The position numbers and the translations under genes were made by a program. A model generated the notes under the pieces. That model was given only the letters and a program-made list of their open reading frames with translations, searched no databases and was not told where the DNA came from. A stretch of 64,000 nucleotides of DNA, taken from positions 124,001-188,000 of the forward strand of contig JBBELK010000065.1 of the NCBI GenBank assembly GCA_037783545.1, given 5' to 3'. Below are positions 1-10,620 of this stretch, piece after piece. The DNA is from Henricia sp. BOLD:AAB3569 (Eukaryota; Echinodermata; Asteroidea; Spinulosida; Echinasteridae). Positions within the stretch are counted from its first letter, which is position 1, and the number at the start of each line of letters is the position of its first letter.

Positions 1-3000
1 GGCGAGGTGGCGGGTTTGGCGGGGATCGTGGATACAGCAATGACAGAGGCTACGGAGGCGATAGGGACTATGGTGGCGACCGGGGGTTCGGCAGCGACCG
101 CGGTTATGGCGGCGACCGCGACCGCAATTATGGCGGAGATCGCGATTGGGGGAATAGAGGTAGATCAAGAGGATTTGAGAACTTTTCTGATTCGAGAGAG
201 AGAAGTTCTGGTGAAAGGGGAGAATTCCGTGACAGAGATACTGGTAAGAGGTTTTTGTTTAGTTCTGGGAAGTACGACTGTAAGTAGGCATGTCTTACTA
301 AAGTGACAAGCACTTAAAGGCATATTATATTACTTAGAGGTGAAACTTGTTTACGCATTCCAGGAACCACAGCATTACATAACTAAAGAATAATGTTGAT
401 AAACTGCCTTGTAGAAATTTCAGCCACATAGATGCAGTAATGCCTAAAAATTCCTTTCATGTTTTTTGTGATGAATAATTTTATGGTATAAATATTGTTT
501 GCCTAAAATTTCTTTTAAAAAAAACACCTTTTCAGTTGACAATTTCTCCCATAAAAGTACCATTTTACTAAAAAAAAGTTATGTGGTGTTTGTTACCATT
601 GCTATCAACACTATTAGTCAGGTTTTTTTTTGTCAATTCATGAAGTAATATTTTGGGTTACTGCAAATGATCTAATGTGTTTTTAAACCCAGCATTTACA
701 CCAAGTTATATTTGTTTGTTTTCACTAGGTGGTAGATGGGATGGCAGGCAGCCGGGTGGAGGCGGGGGCGGGGGCGGAGGCGGAGGCGGTGGGTTTTCAA
801 GAGGGAATGACCGATTTGAGCCTAGAGATGGAAACACTGAATCAGGTAATGCCCCCGGGATTTGTTTGGTCACGTTATTCATGCCCCAGGGTGTGGGACT
901 TTAATACACACAAATCTGATTGTCAGCGCATATAGGAGCAAATGGAACTGCAGTGGAACCAAATATTAAATACCATGTTACCAAAAAAAAACCTCGAATC
1001 AAATAAGAAAACACATTTTTGCAACTGCCAGTATTTAGCAAATTAGCCACCACAGAGCAGCAACATTTTACACCATTCATGTGAAGCATTGTAAATGTCA
1101 TCTGCACTTATTTTCTAAGTTTGTGACCTTGTTGGGTCTGGCAGACCTAACTTTTACAAAATGAAATTAAAATTGGCAAATTACAGTAAATGTGTAGTTG
1201 AGTATAGAAATGTGCCTATAAAGTGGTCAGTGCTAAAAACAGTTATCATGAAATACTTAATCTCTTCTTAACAGAAACCCCACGTGAACGTAAGAAGCTT
1301 GTCCTAACGAAGCGATCGGACCATTCTACTGAGCCAGCTGAAGGCAAACCCTCATCGTCATCGATATTTGGAAGTGCTAAACCAGTGGATACCGCTGCTC
1401 GTGAGAGGGCGATCGAAGAAAGATTAGAACGAGAAAAACGATTGGAAGAGCAGGAAAAAATGAAGGTGGAGAAAGATCGAGAGACGGTGATTAGAAGGGA
1501 AAGGTAGGCTGAATAAGACAGTTGCGTGATAGATTTGCATAAATGCATTGCTAGACGTGTGATAAAGCATATTATGTTTATTCTTGAGAAAAGAGCACAT
1601 ATTTAACTTTTTTTTTTGAAACATTGTTAACCATGTTTAAATAATATAGGCTTCCTAAATAAACTTCACCCTGTAAAGGTAATCGTTTTCAAATCAAATC
1701 TGAATTGTTTGTGCAATAAATGAATACACCGATGTTGACCGCTCTGTCAGAAAATGCCCTCTCCGACGGAAACGCTTGGTGGCGCTATATATTGTGAAAC
1801 GCCCCAATTGAGAGGTACGGTACTTCGTTAATAAGAGGTCATTAAGACGTTGATAGATTACTGTGTTTATAACAGGAACCTTTATTTGGAATTATTAACA
1901 GTGTTCTAATTATCAAGGTTTAAACAGTATTGTGCCCATCCCAAAACCACTAAAATGTGGCCAGGGATGTATAAATTCTTATTTTGTTTTTCGTTACCAG
2001 GCCAGAGCGCCCTCGTAGGGAGAGTGAAGGAGAGGGAAGAACGCGACACAGCAGCTCAAGCTCTGGCAAAAGTGGCCCAAGGCCAAGTAAGATTCATCTT
2101 AAATCTTAAAGATGTTTACAAACCGCGAATCACTTCTTCCCTTTTGGAGTAATGGTCAAGTCAATTTGGTTTGTGGGTGAACATCTTGAAGTCGATTTTC
2201 AGGTTTTTGGTTTTAGAAAGCTCTGCCAAAGGTGGCCCACGGCCAAGTACGATACATCTCAAACTTCTTAACGATGTTCGCAAAGTAAACTGACGAACTG
2301 GTTCTTACAGTTTGGAGTAATGGTTAAGGGGCTGTCCAAAAGTGTCAACATTTCTGTCGGGATCATGAAGTAATAACAAGTCGTACGGGTTCTTCGACAC
2401 CCCTGGCCCTACGCTTTGTAGAATTGTGAAAATATTGAGAAATTCGGACGGCCTCTAAGTTAATTTAGTATGTGGGTGAAAATCTTGGAGTAAATTTTCA
2501 GGTTTTGTGATTTTAGGAGTGTAGCAATCACAGATTATCCTCCTCATCATAATTAATTATCGTCATTAAGGGGCTGTCCAAGGTTGTCAACATTTTCACA
2601 ATTGTACAGAGAGTAGTATTTTTCGAGACCACCACTTTTCCCCCGAAATACTACTTATCAATATTTTTTTGTCATTACCATGAAATGTCAATTTTATAGT
2701 GCATGTAAAGTTGTACACTGCTCCCTCCCCTTCTTATGCTTTGTAGAACCGTGAAAATGTTGACAACTAACCCTCCTGCTGTTGTCCAATGTAAGATTCT
2801 TGTAAGAGTCTTGTAAGAGTCTTGTAAGAATGTTTTGTATTTCCTTTCAGTTATTGCCAGGAGGGAAAGCGAACGATCCAATGAAGATGACTCCGCTTTC
2901 CACAAGGAAGAACCTCTCTCCCCCACCTCCCCCTCCGCTCCCAAATCACCCAAAACCCCAACATCCCCTCGCAAAGAAGACGTTAACCTCCAGAATGTAG

Positions 3001-6000
3001 TCCCAGCGCCGCCACCCAAGGAGAATGCATGGGCTAAACGTAGTGAAATCGTCACCACACCGCCCCGTAGTTCAGGCGTCTCGACGCAAACATCTCCGGG
3101 GGTGGGGACACAAACGTCAGCGCGAGACATCGAGGGTCGACCTAAGGGTGATAACAGGCAGGATATGGGTGCATCTGAAGGAGGGAGACCAAATAGAGAT
3201 AGTGGTCCACCCAGGGATAATGCATGGAAACGTGATGGCAAGCCAGCGGGCCGTGGTGAACGAGGAGGGTACTCAAGAAAACCAGGTAAGCTTGAAGACA
3301 TTCTTGTACTTTTCTGTTGGGAACGTTTGTTGGTGTGCCTTCAAGAAAGGAATGAAGTAGCTGGTGAAGGAACACTGCAAATGTTTAGGATAAGGCTGAG
3401 TCAATTCGAATTATTTACTATTCGAATATTCAAATGTTTGATCAAATATCGAATATTTGTTTAGTCGTGATTTACAAGGTGTAAATGAGTTGCATCTCAT
3501 GCCTTGCCCTAGGTGAACAATCCGGGCCAGGAGCTGGACGCGGCGAGAGACGACGTGAAACGGACGACAGACGCGATAATAGACGCAAAGATGACCGACC
3601 TGTAAGGAAACAACCACCAGAAATGCCCAAATATGAGAAACCAGAACCAACAGTAAGTATACCCATCCCCCTCAAACCCCTCGGTGGGAAACGATGTGAA
3701 CCGGACGACAGACGTGAAGATGAGCGACCTGTTAGGAAAACCCACTGGAAATGCCCAAATATGAGAAACCTGAACCAACGGCAAGTATACCCAACCCCCT
3801 CAAACCCCTCGGTGAGAGACGATGTGAACCAGACGACAGAAGAGATAATAGCCGTAAAGATGAGCGACCTTTGGCGGTAATAACAACAAGACGATATACT
3901 ACGGGTCCAGAAGCCCACCTCGATGAGGTCGTAGGGAGCAACAACAAAAGAGACACACTACCCGCCGCCTGGAAAGCTACTAACTAAGAGATTATATCGC
4001 GTTCAGTATGTTACAGCAACAGCAAGTCAGCAGTGAGCTGCCCACTCCTGCGCACACTAACAATGTGGCCAAGCATAAAGCGAGGCGACAACATCTGAGC
4101 AACACGGGTCATGACGGTAAGACCGTCGGAGCCCACACTACACAGCACTGCGAAACCACTGCCAGAACTCGCAATCCCAGTCGTAAGACTCTAAGCGGTT
4201 CCAAGATGATGCGCAACGTTCACCGGCTTTTGGTCGGCAACATCAACGTAACGACGGCATCATGTGCGAGCAAGCTGGTTCAATGTGCGGTGAGTGTGAG
4301 ACAACTGTCCCAGTCATTATGCTTCTTCTCGGAGGTGCGGATGGCGGGGGTGGAAGTCATTGAGGAGTGGCCGATAGGGTCGCTCTTGGAGGGCTGGAGG
4401 TTTGTATTTTCAGGCTTAGCCAGGAAGAAGGCGGCCGGAATCGGGATATTGTTTTCTCCAGAAGCGAGTCTAGTTGACTACGAGATTATTGAGCTGGGCC
4501 GAATACTCTTTGCCCGAATAAAATATCGCCGAGTCAAACTAGCTGCTTGGTCGGTCTATGCGCCTACCAACATGCAGGCCGACGCGTCGAAAGCCAGTTG
4601 GTTCAACAAGCTTCGAAGCTCCATGGCGGACAAGCAGAAGCAATATCCAGGGTGGCCCAGGCTAGCGGTCGGAGACTTCAATGCGACGCTGGGGCATGAC
4701 GCGCCAGAGTCGAAGTACATCGGCCCAAGTCTGGACACCTGTGATACCACCGACAACGGCATCCGACTCGCCGAACTCCTGGCTGACCAGAAGATGCACG
4801 CACTCAATACTCTCTTCTCGACCAAGAAGGCCAGTCACCGGGTCACTTTCAAGCTCGGTCAAGCTCAAAAACGGTTGTATTATTTCGTGGGGGATCTGTG
4901 GCTCAAGCACTGTTGTAAGAACGCGCGTGCTTATCCGGCTCAAAGTGCAGCGTTTGAGACGAACCACAGAATGTGCATGGCGGAATTCCGCATCACAATC
5001 TTCAAGCGCCGGCAGCGGAAGCCACGCACAGTAATCCAATCCCTTCGCGATGATCCGATCGTCCGCCAGCTGTACGCCGAGGCAATAGAGCAACACCTTC
5101 CGAGCTTGGACTCTTCGGACGACAAGCTCGATGCCGAGGCGTTGGAGTGCCGGCTACACACAGCAATAACAACAGCGAGCGAGTCGGCACTACTGAAACT
5201 GCTGGTGGAGGAGAGTGACTGGGTGACGGATGAGTACATGCATGGTGGAGAGGCTAGGTGAGACCAGGGGTGCTCGCAGGCGTAAAAGGTTAGGCAAGCA
5301 GGTGAAAAAGTTAAGGTTAAAACTCAAGTCCGAGTTTCATCGCCTGCGAGCCGAGAAGATCAACCGGGCTGCTGAAATGCGCCAGGTTGAGGAGGAATAC
5401 CGATTAGCCCGCGAGAAGCGCCTCCTATGCACTACCGACCGCCAAATCTGCCCAGTCGAGTCGCTGCACCAACATTTCAGCGAGCACTTCAAGGCACGCC
5501 CCCGGCCGCCGACGAGCGCACTCGACGAGCCATAGTACCAGAAGGCCCTGCCCGAGGTCGATGTGGCGATTGACGATAGTGAGCCCACCCTGGAGGAGAC
5601 GAGCAAGGCTCTGCAGAAGCTGAAGAATGGGAGGTGCTTGGGGGTTGATGGTATAGTAGGAGAACACCTCAAGTACGTGGACACTCCACGGCTGGCAGAG
5701 TACGTGCACGCTCTAATCCGACGGGTGTGGGTGAACGGGGAGTGTCCAAATGCCTGGACTAAGTCGCGATTGAAGCCGCTGTTTAAGAACAAGGGCTCCA
5801 TGACTGATGCCAAGAACTACTAATTGTTTTACTTATTATTAATTGTTTTACTCATTTCTCAAAGACTATAACATTTCAGGGAAAGTTTTCTACGGTCATC
5901 ATGTTTATATTGTGTAAGTTAGGTGTAAATCTGTGAACATTTCTGATTTTCGAGATACCAATCATGTATACTGCCTTTAATGTGCAAACAAACATAAATG

Positions 6001-6122
6001 GTAAAATAAAACACGTTAGGCTTTAATTTGCATTTATTTGTGGTTTATTTTGACAGGATTGGACCCAACCGAATAAGTTTTCCACTTTAATGGCAGATGA
6101 TGACATACAAGGTTCTGATTAA
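1..6122 (+). CDS. EIF4B: Eukaryotic translation initiation factor 4B, 3' part (7 exons)
   Basis: Exons are 1-243, 729-845, 1275-1503, 2001-2086, 2851-3285, 3513-3652 and 6057-6122; all introns are GT-AG and the phases (1,1,2,1,1,0) agree at every junction, giving 437 residues from base 3 to TAA at 6120-6122. The first exons encode the DRYG-type region (repeats such as GGDRDYGGDRGFGSDRGYGG) and a run of about 12 glycines. Next come a charged helix rich in E, R and K (RAIEERLEREKRLEEQEKMK) and a long Ser/Pro/Arg-rich stretch. The tail ends NKFSTLMADDDIQGSD, like the conserved eIF4B C-terminus. eIF4B binds RNA and stimulates the eIF4A helicase during ribosome recruitment in the cytoplasm; its RRM would lie upstream, outside the window. 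The last intron is 2.4 kb and holds exon-tail copies and a LINE. The final exon is only 66 bp. Confidence 0.93.
2058..2520 (+). repeat. EIF4B: Decayed tandem copy of an eIF4B exon end
   Basis: The last 30 or so bases of exon 2001-2086 and the following intron (2058-2217) recur at 2218-2330. The copy starts AGCTCTGCCAAAGGTGGCCC against AGCTCTGGCAAAAGTGGCCC in the exon. The copied donor reads GTACGA instead of GTAAGA. The distal part of the unit (GTGGGTGAA.ATCTTG.AGT) returns at 2461-2520 after a small inverted-repeat element. The copy is probably not spliced, because the exon 2086 to 2851 phase closes without it. Confidence 0.75.
2335..2459. mobile_element. Small inverted-repeat element (GGGGCTGTCC family), copy 1
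   Basis: It begins AGGGGCTGTCCAAAAGTGTC and ends with an imperfect inverted copy (GAGAAATTCGGACGGCCTCT). It sits in the eIF4B intron and splits the duplicated exon-tail unit, so it came after that duplication. Confidence 0.5.
2569..2777. mobile_element. Small inverted-repeat element (GGGGCTGTCC family), copy 2
   Basis: The left end AAGGGGCTGTCCAAGGTTGT and the right end AAAATGTTGACAACTAACCC are inverted repeats and match the element at 2335. It is a non-autonomous MITE with no coding capacity. Confidence 0.5.
2791..2830 (+). repeat. Short tandem repeat of GTAAGA-containing 11-mers
   Basis: Four tandem units of about 11 bp (GTAAGAGTCTT) lie 20 bp upstream of the acceptor of exon 2851-3285. 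Each unit contains a GTAAGA donor-like hexamer. Confidence 0.6.
3653..3870 (+). repeat. EIF4B: Two decayed tandem copies of the eIF4B exon 3513-3652 tail
   Basis: The end of exon 3513-3652 (GACGACAGACGCGATAATAG through the donor GTAAGTATACCCATCC) is repeated at about 3690-3795 and again at 3815-3870, with a unit of about 130 bp. The copied donors are altered (GCAAGTATACCC in copy 2). The third copy stops abruptly at GAGCGACCT (3870), where the LINE begins. The exon 3652 to 6057 junction is in phase 0 without these copies, so they read as intronic. Confidence 0.8.
3871..5822 (+). mobile_element. RTE-like LINE, 5' part only (endonuclease and start of RT)
   Basis: The element lies in the sense direction of eIF4B. 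The open frame from about 4008 to 5261 encodes an AP-type endonuclease with the landmarks SEVR, YAPTN, GDFNATLG and a final TNH where most relatives have TDH. The frame then shifts once near 5235-5260 and continues through a linker. There is one in-frame TAG at 5533-5535. The start of reverse transcriptase follows (LKNGRCLGVDGIVGEHLKY) and stops at AKNY, just before the R-P-I type motif. The bulk of RT and the 3' end are missing, and a 19-bp direct repeat (AATTGTTTTACT) follows. The clade (RTE/craniofacial-development-protein-2-like) is a judgement from motif style. It is broken and immobile. Confidence 0.8.
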
Positions 6123-6306
6123 ACCACAGTGAGCCAACCTTAAAAAACCGTCATATCAAGATGCTTTATCAGACACGTCAGACTCTTATCCAGTTATCAT
6201 GGTGAGTTATAATGTCTTAGCTTATCTCAAGGTAGGAATATCGTCTCTCTAGGAGCACTGCCACTTCCTTTAGGAAATCAACAAGTCTATAGAATGAATC
6301 GGATTA

Positions 6307-6424
6307 TAGACTTTATCGAATAGCTGCCATATTGTAGGACAACTTTTGATATTTAAATTGGTCAACAATATAAGCACAAAATGTGCAACCATGCTTCAAG
6401 ATGGCAGCCATTAGATATGGTCTA
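6307..6424. mobile_element. MITE of the CGAATAGCTGCCAT family, copy 1
   Basis: The left end reads TATCGAATAGCTGCCAT and the right end is its inverse (ATGGCAGCCATTAGATATGG). Better copies are at 21571 and 42040. It lies in the eIF4B 3' flank or UTR. Confidence 0.6.
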
Positions 6425-6432
6425 TTGCAAAA

Positions 6433-6495
6433 GGGCACCAAGGCCAACTCCAGGGGCACCAAGGCCAAGTCCAGGGGCACCAAGGCCAAGTCCAG
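6433..6495 (+). repeat. 21-bp tandem repeat, three units
   Basis: Three units of GGGCACCAAGGCCAAGTCCA plus G are nearly identical, next to the MITE at 6307. This is a minisatellite with no sign of coding use. Confidence 0.8.
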
Positions 6496-7443
6496 GGGCA
6501 ACATGGCCCCTCTGAAATTCCCACACTGATATTCTGAACACACTTTGGTCTGTCATTTCTGATTTTGTCAAACGTCCAAAATATTCAATTTTTAAAAGCT
6601 TGAAATCTACCAGTTTTCTATTTAACGAGCTCTGTCAAGGGTGTTGGGATATCGTTAAAAAGTACTTTGTATGCTCATTGACTTGGATGGGCTTGCACAA
6701 CAGCAGAACCGTATTGTGGGAAGGAAAACTGGGCAAAAACTGCCCTGATAGCCTTCTCACAATACTGGTTTAGCGGTAATTGCGATGAGATCTATGGAAA
6801 TATAACTTGTCAAAAGCTTTGTGGCAGATTTTCAGTCCATTCAATTATTTTATTCATTTACAATCGATTCATTTAAGTATCAAGATACAATCTTTCGTTT
6901 TATGTCTTTGCCAGTAATATGAATTTATTTCTGATTTTAATTAATCTCTGAGAGATTGATTCTTCGGTGTATGGGATTTTTAAAGGAGCATATTTAGTTA
7001 TTATTTAAAAGACGATAAAATCACCAATAACTGAAGCATATAATTGAAATGGAAATGCCAGTTTCTGATGCATAACTGCACGTACCATATTTTTCAGGAA
7101 TGATAAAAATATGAAAGTTCCAATTGGAGTTTGTACATAAATCAGGAGGAAGCGATCTGAATCACTTTTATAAATTGTTGACTGGTGATTGGCACGGGGA
7201 TGATTGGAATGAAGTAGTCTGGTGCCATCTCAGTTAGTATTTACATTTTATAAAACCGATTCAGGGAACATGTTTTAAAATGGCGACCGTGTCAGTAACC
7301 TCCATTAAAATGGACTAAAATGTAAAACAGTTTGGAATCCAATCGATGTCGTCATAGCATGGTTTGATTCTACTTTTATTTATTTTTTCTGGCCGTTCAG
7401 TGGTCGTAAAAACTAATGTGCACAATAAAGGCGTCTTTCCTTT

Positions 7444-7562
7444 GGTCTGTTTTCATCCGTTTTACGTGCGTTGCGTTTGCGCTGCGCTCGTTCGTCTGTA
7501 TCGGTTGATGGAGCGATTCAGACGTAAACGCAACGCATGCACGAGACGGATGAAAAACGGAC
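7444..7562. mobile_element. Hairpin MITE (GGTCTGTTTTCATCCG)
   Basis: The ends GGTCTGTTTTCATCCG and CGGATGAAAAACGGACC are inverted repeats, and the arms continue inward (CGTTTGCG... / ...GTAAACGCAACGC). It is about 120 bp with no coding capacity; this is the only copy seen here. Confidence 0.65.
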
Positions 7563-7621
7563 CTAAGGAAATGCCGCTTAATTCTTGATTGCAGCTGCCG
7601 ATTCCGGTACATAAAACATTG

Positions 7622-7627
7622 AATAAA
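7622..7627 (+). terminator. Candidate poly(A) signal for eIF4B
   Basis: AATAAA lies 1.5 kb after the stop codon, with a second cluster near 9011-9025. Which one is used cannot be told from the sequence. Confidence 0.25.
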
Positions 7628-8440
7628 CATTCAAATTGACTTAAAGAGTAAAGCATTTTAAAACAATGTTTGTACTCAGTACCTGCCGTTTTGACGTGGT
7701 GAAGAAAAAAGAAAACCCCTTTTTTTTCAGTGAAGAACAGTTTGATGAAGAGCGTCTTTTTAAAATGTTTTCTGGGGTTTTCTTGATGAGGCTTGGAAAA
7801 CAAAGCCTAATTGTATGAACTATAGATTTGAAAAATTGAAACATTGTGAGAATTCGTAGAACTTAAGCCTGTAAAATCCCTTTCCTAAGGGCAACATTTA
7901 TTTTTGTTTTGTTTTGTTTTGTTTTCTCCTCTCCTTGTAACAGTTTCAAAATAGCTTAAATTTGGAAAATGCGTTTTAGTTATTTTTGTTTCGTTTTTCT
8001 TTTTAAGTGCCAAGAATCAACTGCGAGAATACCATTTATTATTGTGTAAAGTAATAAGAAACAATTCCTATTTTCATTGTATCTTGTTAATATGTGAACT
8101 ACGTGTAAATGTACATTTGTAAATTGCAACGATTGAACAATTTTAAGATGTACTTTTATATATTGTCATAATGTAGGAATTAGTGGGAATCAGCAAAGTC
8201 AAGTACATCTTAGTTATTCTTAGGGAAAATGTGGATAGTTTTCAAACATCACGTGCAGAACGGCGTGTCGAATTGAAAATGTGGACATTGACCACGTTTG
8301 ATTAAATTTTAGAAAGGACTAGTATGGTTTAAAGGAGAATTATACACAAGAAACTAAAGAAAGACATGGTCAACAAAATGAGTGTAACTTTAAAATTGTT
8401 ATATAATGAACAAGAAATATGACCCACTCGGAATGACGAT

Positions 8441-8556
8441 GGACTTGAAACAATGACGTCACAGTCTGTTTACATATTGTCGTCTGGTACCCTGAAATTC
8501 CCCCTTAGATAAGCGCGCATGTAAACACTGTGACGTCATTATGTTTCATGTCTATT
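8441..8556. mobile_element. MITE of the TGACGTCA/TGTTTAC family, copy 1
   Basis: The left arm GACTTGAAACAATGACGTCA is inverted at the right as TGACGTCATTATGTTTCATG. The inner arms are TGTTTACA-like. A second copy is at 15945. Each arm holds a perfect CRE palindrome. Confidence 0.65.
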
Positions 8557-8573
8557 GCAGTGATGCCTTGTAG

Positions 8574-8718
8574 TATGGGCGCCGCCATTTTGTCCGAAAA
8601 CTGAGCAAAGCATGGCGTTTTGCGTACAACTCCTCCATTCATTCCTATGGCAGTACACAAAACATACAAAAACGTGTTACTTTTCCCATTTTTTTTACAA
8701 AATGGCGGCGCCCATAAA
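8574..8718. mobile_element. MITE with ATGGGCGCCGCCATTTTGT ends
   Basis: The 19-bp ends ATGGGCGCCGCCATTTTGT and ACAAAATGGCGGCGCCCAT are perfect inverted repeats about 145 bp apart, directly beside the MITE at 8441. Confidence 0.75.
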
Positions 8719-9963
8719 GCTTTTTTTTGTAAAGTTCGTATCAGTTTTTTTAGCGGGACATTTCTTGTTATTTGTATCACAATAATGTACGAGTTGCCCT
8801 TGTTAAGCACATTGACAATGTCCTTTGTGTTTAATTCTTTAATATTCCCAAAGCACCATGTAGGTATATCAATCATTTCATTATCGTTGGTACGTTATGT
8901 CATCGTTTACGGTATAATGACAGTGCATCATTTGCATTGGTGTTTTTCTTTTTAACTCGACGGTATCAGTGATAGTACGTAGAGTAGAGATTTTTCTTGA
9001 TCGTTTTGTCTTAATAAATAAATAAAACGCTGTTGAAATAATTGTATATGTATTTTATGTTTTGTCAATCTCCAAGATTTAACCTGAAAAGCAAATGTTT
9101 AAATTTCTCAACACTCGTGGTTTTGGGTTTTTTTCATGACGTCATGGCTTCTTTTCACAACATCCTAGCTTGTGATGACGTCATTAGTCCTTGCAAAAAC
9201 GAACTTTTGTCGAAATTTGTCCACTTGCGGATTTTATAGACAAAATGTGCAAAATGGTTGGCCAAATAAAACGAAATTTAGCCACTAGAGGCATCTGCGC
9301 GCAGTACCAAATAATTGTTTTGCGGCGCGGCCTCCGTTTCCCCCGTCTCCGATTAAAAACGACGTAAAACCAGTTTTACCAAATCAGCCGCATTTTTTTA
9401 ATTCATAAGATCTCTTCTGAATAACAACACCACATGAAATGCTCGTTGTTACAATAAAACAATTTTTGGATCAAAGTTCACACATGTAGACGTACTTAGA
9501 AAATATGTACAAAACAAAATGTTACATGTATATTGTTTTGAAAGGCGTATCCGTGCAGAAACAATAAATGTGTACACATATTTAATGAAAACAAATCGTT
9601 CAGTTTACAATTTGAGATTTAAGAAACTCTAGCATGTGAAGTTTGCGACACTGATGGACTTATACGGTATATAAACCTCAGAAATACAATAATAAGTTCT
9701 GGTCATTGATGAAAGCGTCAGGTACTAAGTCACATGATCATTAACTTTTGTTAAAACGTAAACAAGACCAAGTAGCATAGTTACGTTGGCAAGCAAGAAA
9801 ATTAATGAGTTTAACTCGGTATATGTTAGGAAACAAAACGTAAGTTCTCATTGAACAGTTAAAACTTTTTTTCATATTAAGTGTGAATTACATATTCATA
9901 ATTACGATAAATAAAATCACGGGTTATGCTGTTAGCAGTAACAATAATTATATATACACCCTA

Positions 9964-10075
9964 AGCACCGGCAGCCATGACGGGGAGCAGGTGTTCAATA
10001 GATCCACAAAGCGCCTACTCGTGCATGACGCACAGTGACAATGTGTCGGCCCCCTGTCATGGCTGTCCGTGTAAA
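9964..10075. mobile_element. MITE of the CTACTCGTGCATGACGCA family, copy 1
   Basis: The ends GGCAGCCATGACGGGGAGCA and CCCCTGTCATGGCTGTCCGT are inverted repeats. The core CCTACTCGTGCATGACGCAC is shared with copies at 16411 and 39476, and a related half-end lies near 26950. Confidence 0.7.
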
Positions 10076-10232
10076 GGTTATATTGATAGATTCTGAGGTA
10101 TAAACGTTCTTTGCTGTATATTGCTTTGACGTCACAAGTATGGAATGGTTTCTAGGCCTAGGTCTATAAATCATACCGAAAAGCAGGTATACCTTCGCAC
10201 ATGCAGGTACCCTTAAAACAAACTCCAATGTG

Positions 10233-10238
10233 TTTATT
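10233..10238 (-). terminator. Candidate poly(A) signal for the bZIP gene
   Basis: AATAAA on the minus strand lies about 380 bp beyond the bZIP stop codon. Confidence 0.3.
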
Positions 10239-10620
10239 TGAATATTAATGTTTTGGAACAAGAAAACCTTGAAAATATAATCTGCCCCCATTAGGCCCGT
10301 CATTATCACCGCCAGACGTTCTCTTCCGCCTGGTATTAATATGCAAATTAAATGAAATGCATTTTCTTCGCGTTGAAATAATTCCAGACCAAATCTAACC
10401 TCTTCAACAGTAAGCCGCGTCTATGGCCAAAATATTTCTACCAAGCCAAAACTTTGCCGAACGAAATTGGTTTCAAACGTCGTGCTTCTGCCGTATTGAA
10501 AGCAAAAACTGAACTTAGTTCGATTATGCGCAACAGAAAGAAACGTCTAATTAATAGCAAGGTACGTCTACCCAAAGTCGAGTTACGTATAATACGATAC
10601 TTAGCGTAAGTCATCAATAA

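Larger units (their letters stand above)
6123..10620. other. Convergent intergenic region with eIF4B and bZIP 3' ends
   Basis: No convincing coding exon was seen. The region holds the presumed 3' UTR of eIF4B from the left and of the bZIP gene from the right, plus palindromic elements at 6307, 7444, 8441, 8574 and 9964. It is otherwise AT-rich single-copy sequence. Confidence 0.6.

Noticed and set aside
2675-3301. 208-codon minus-strand frame
   Set aside because: It is the antisense shadow of the eIF4B exon 2851-3285.
3653-3880. Continuation of eIF4B coding sequence through the exon-tail copies
   Set aside because: The frame shifts between copies, and exon 3652 joins 6057 in phase 0 to give a proper eIF4B C-terminus.
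4556-5813. Several minus-strand frames of 60-158 codons
   Set aside because: Antisense of the LINE, which has clear endonuclease and RT motifs on plus.
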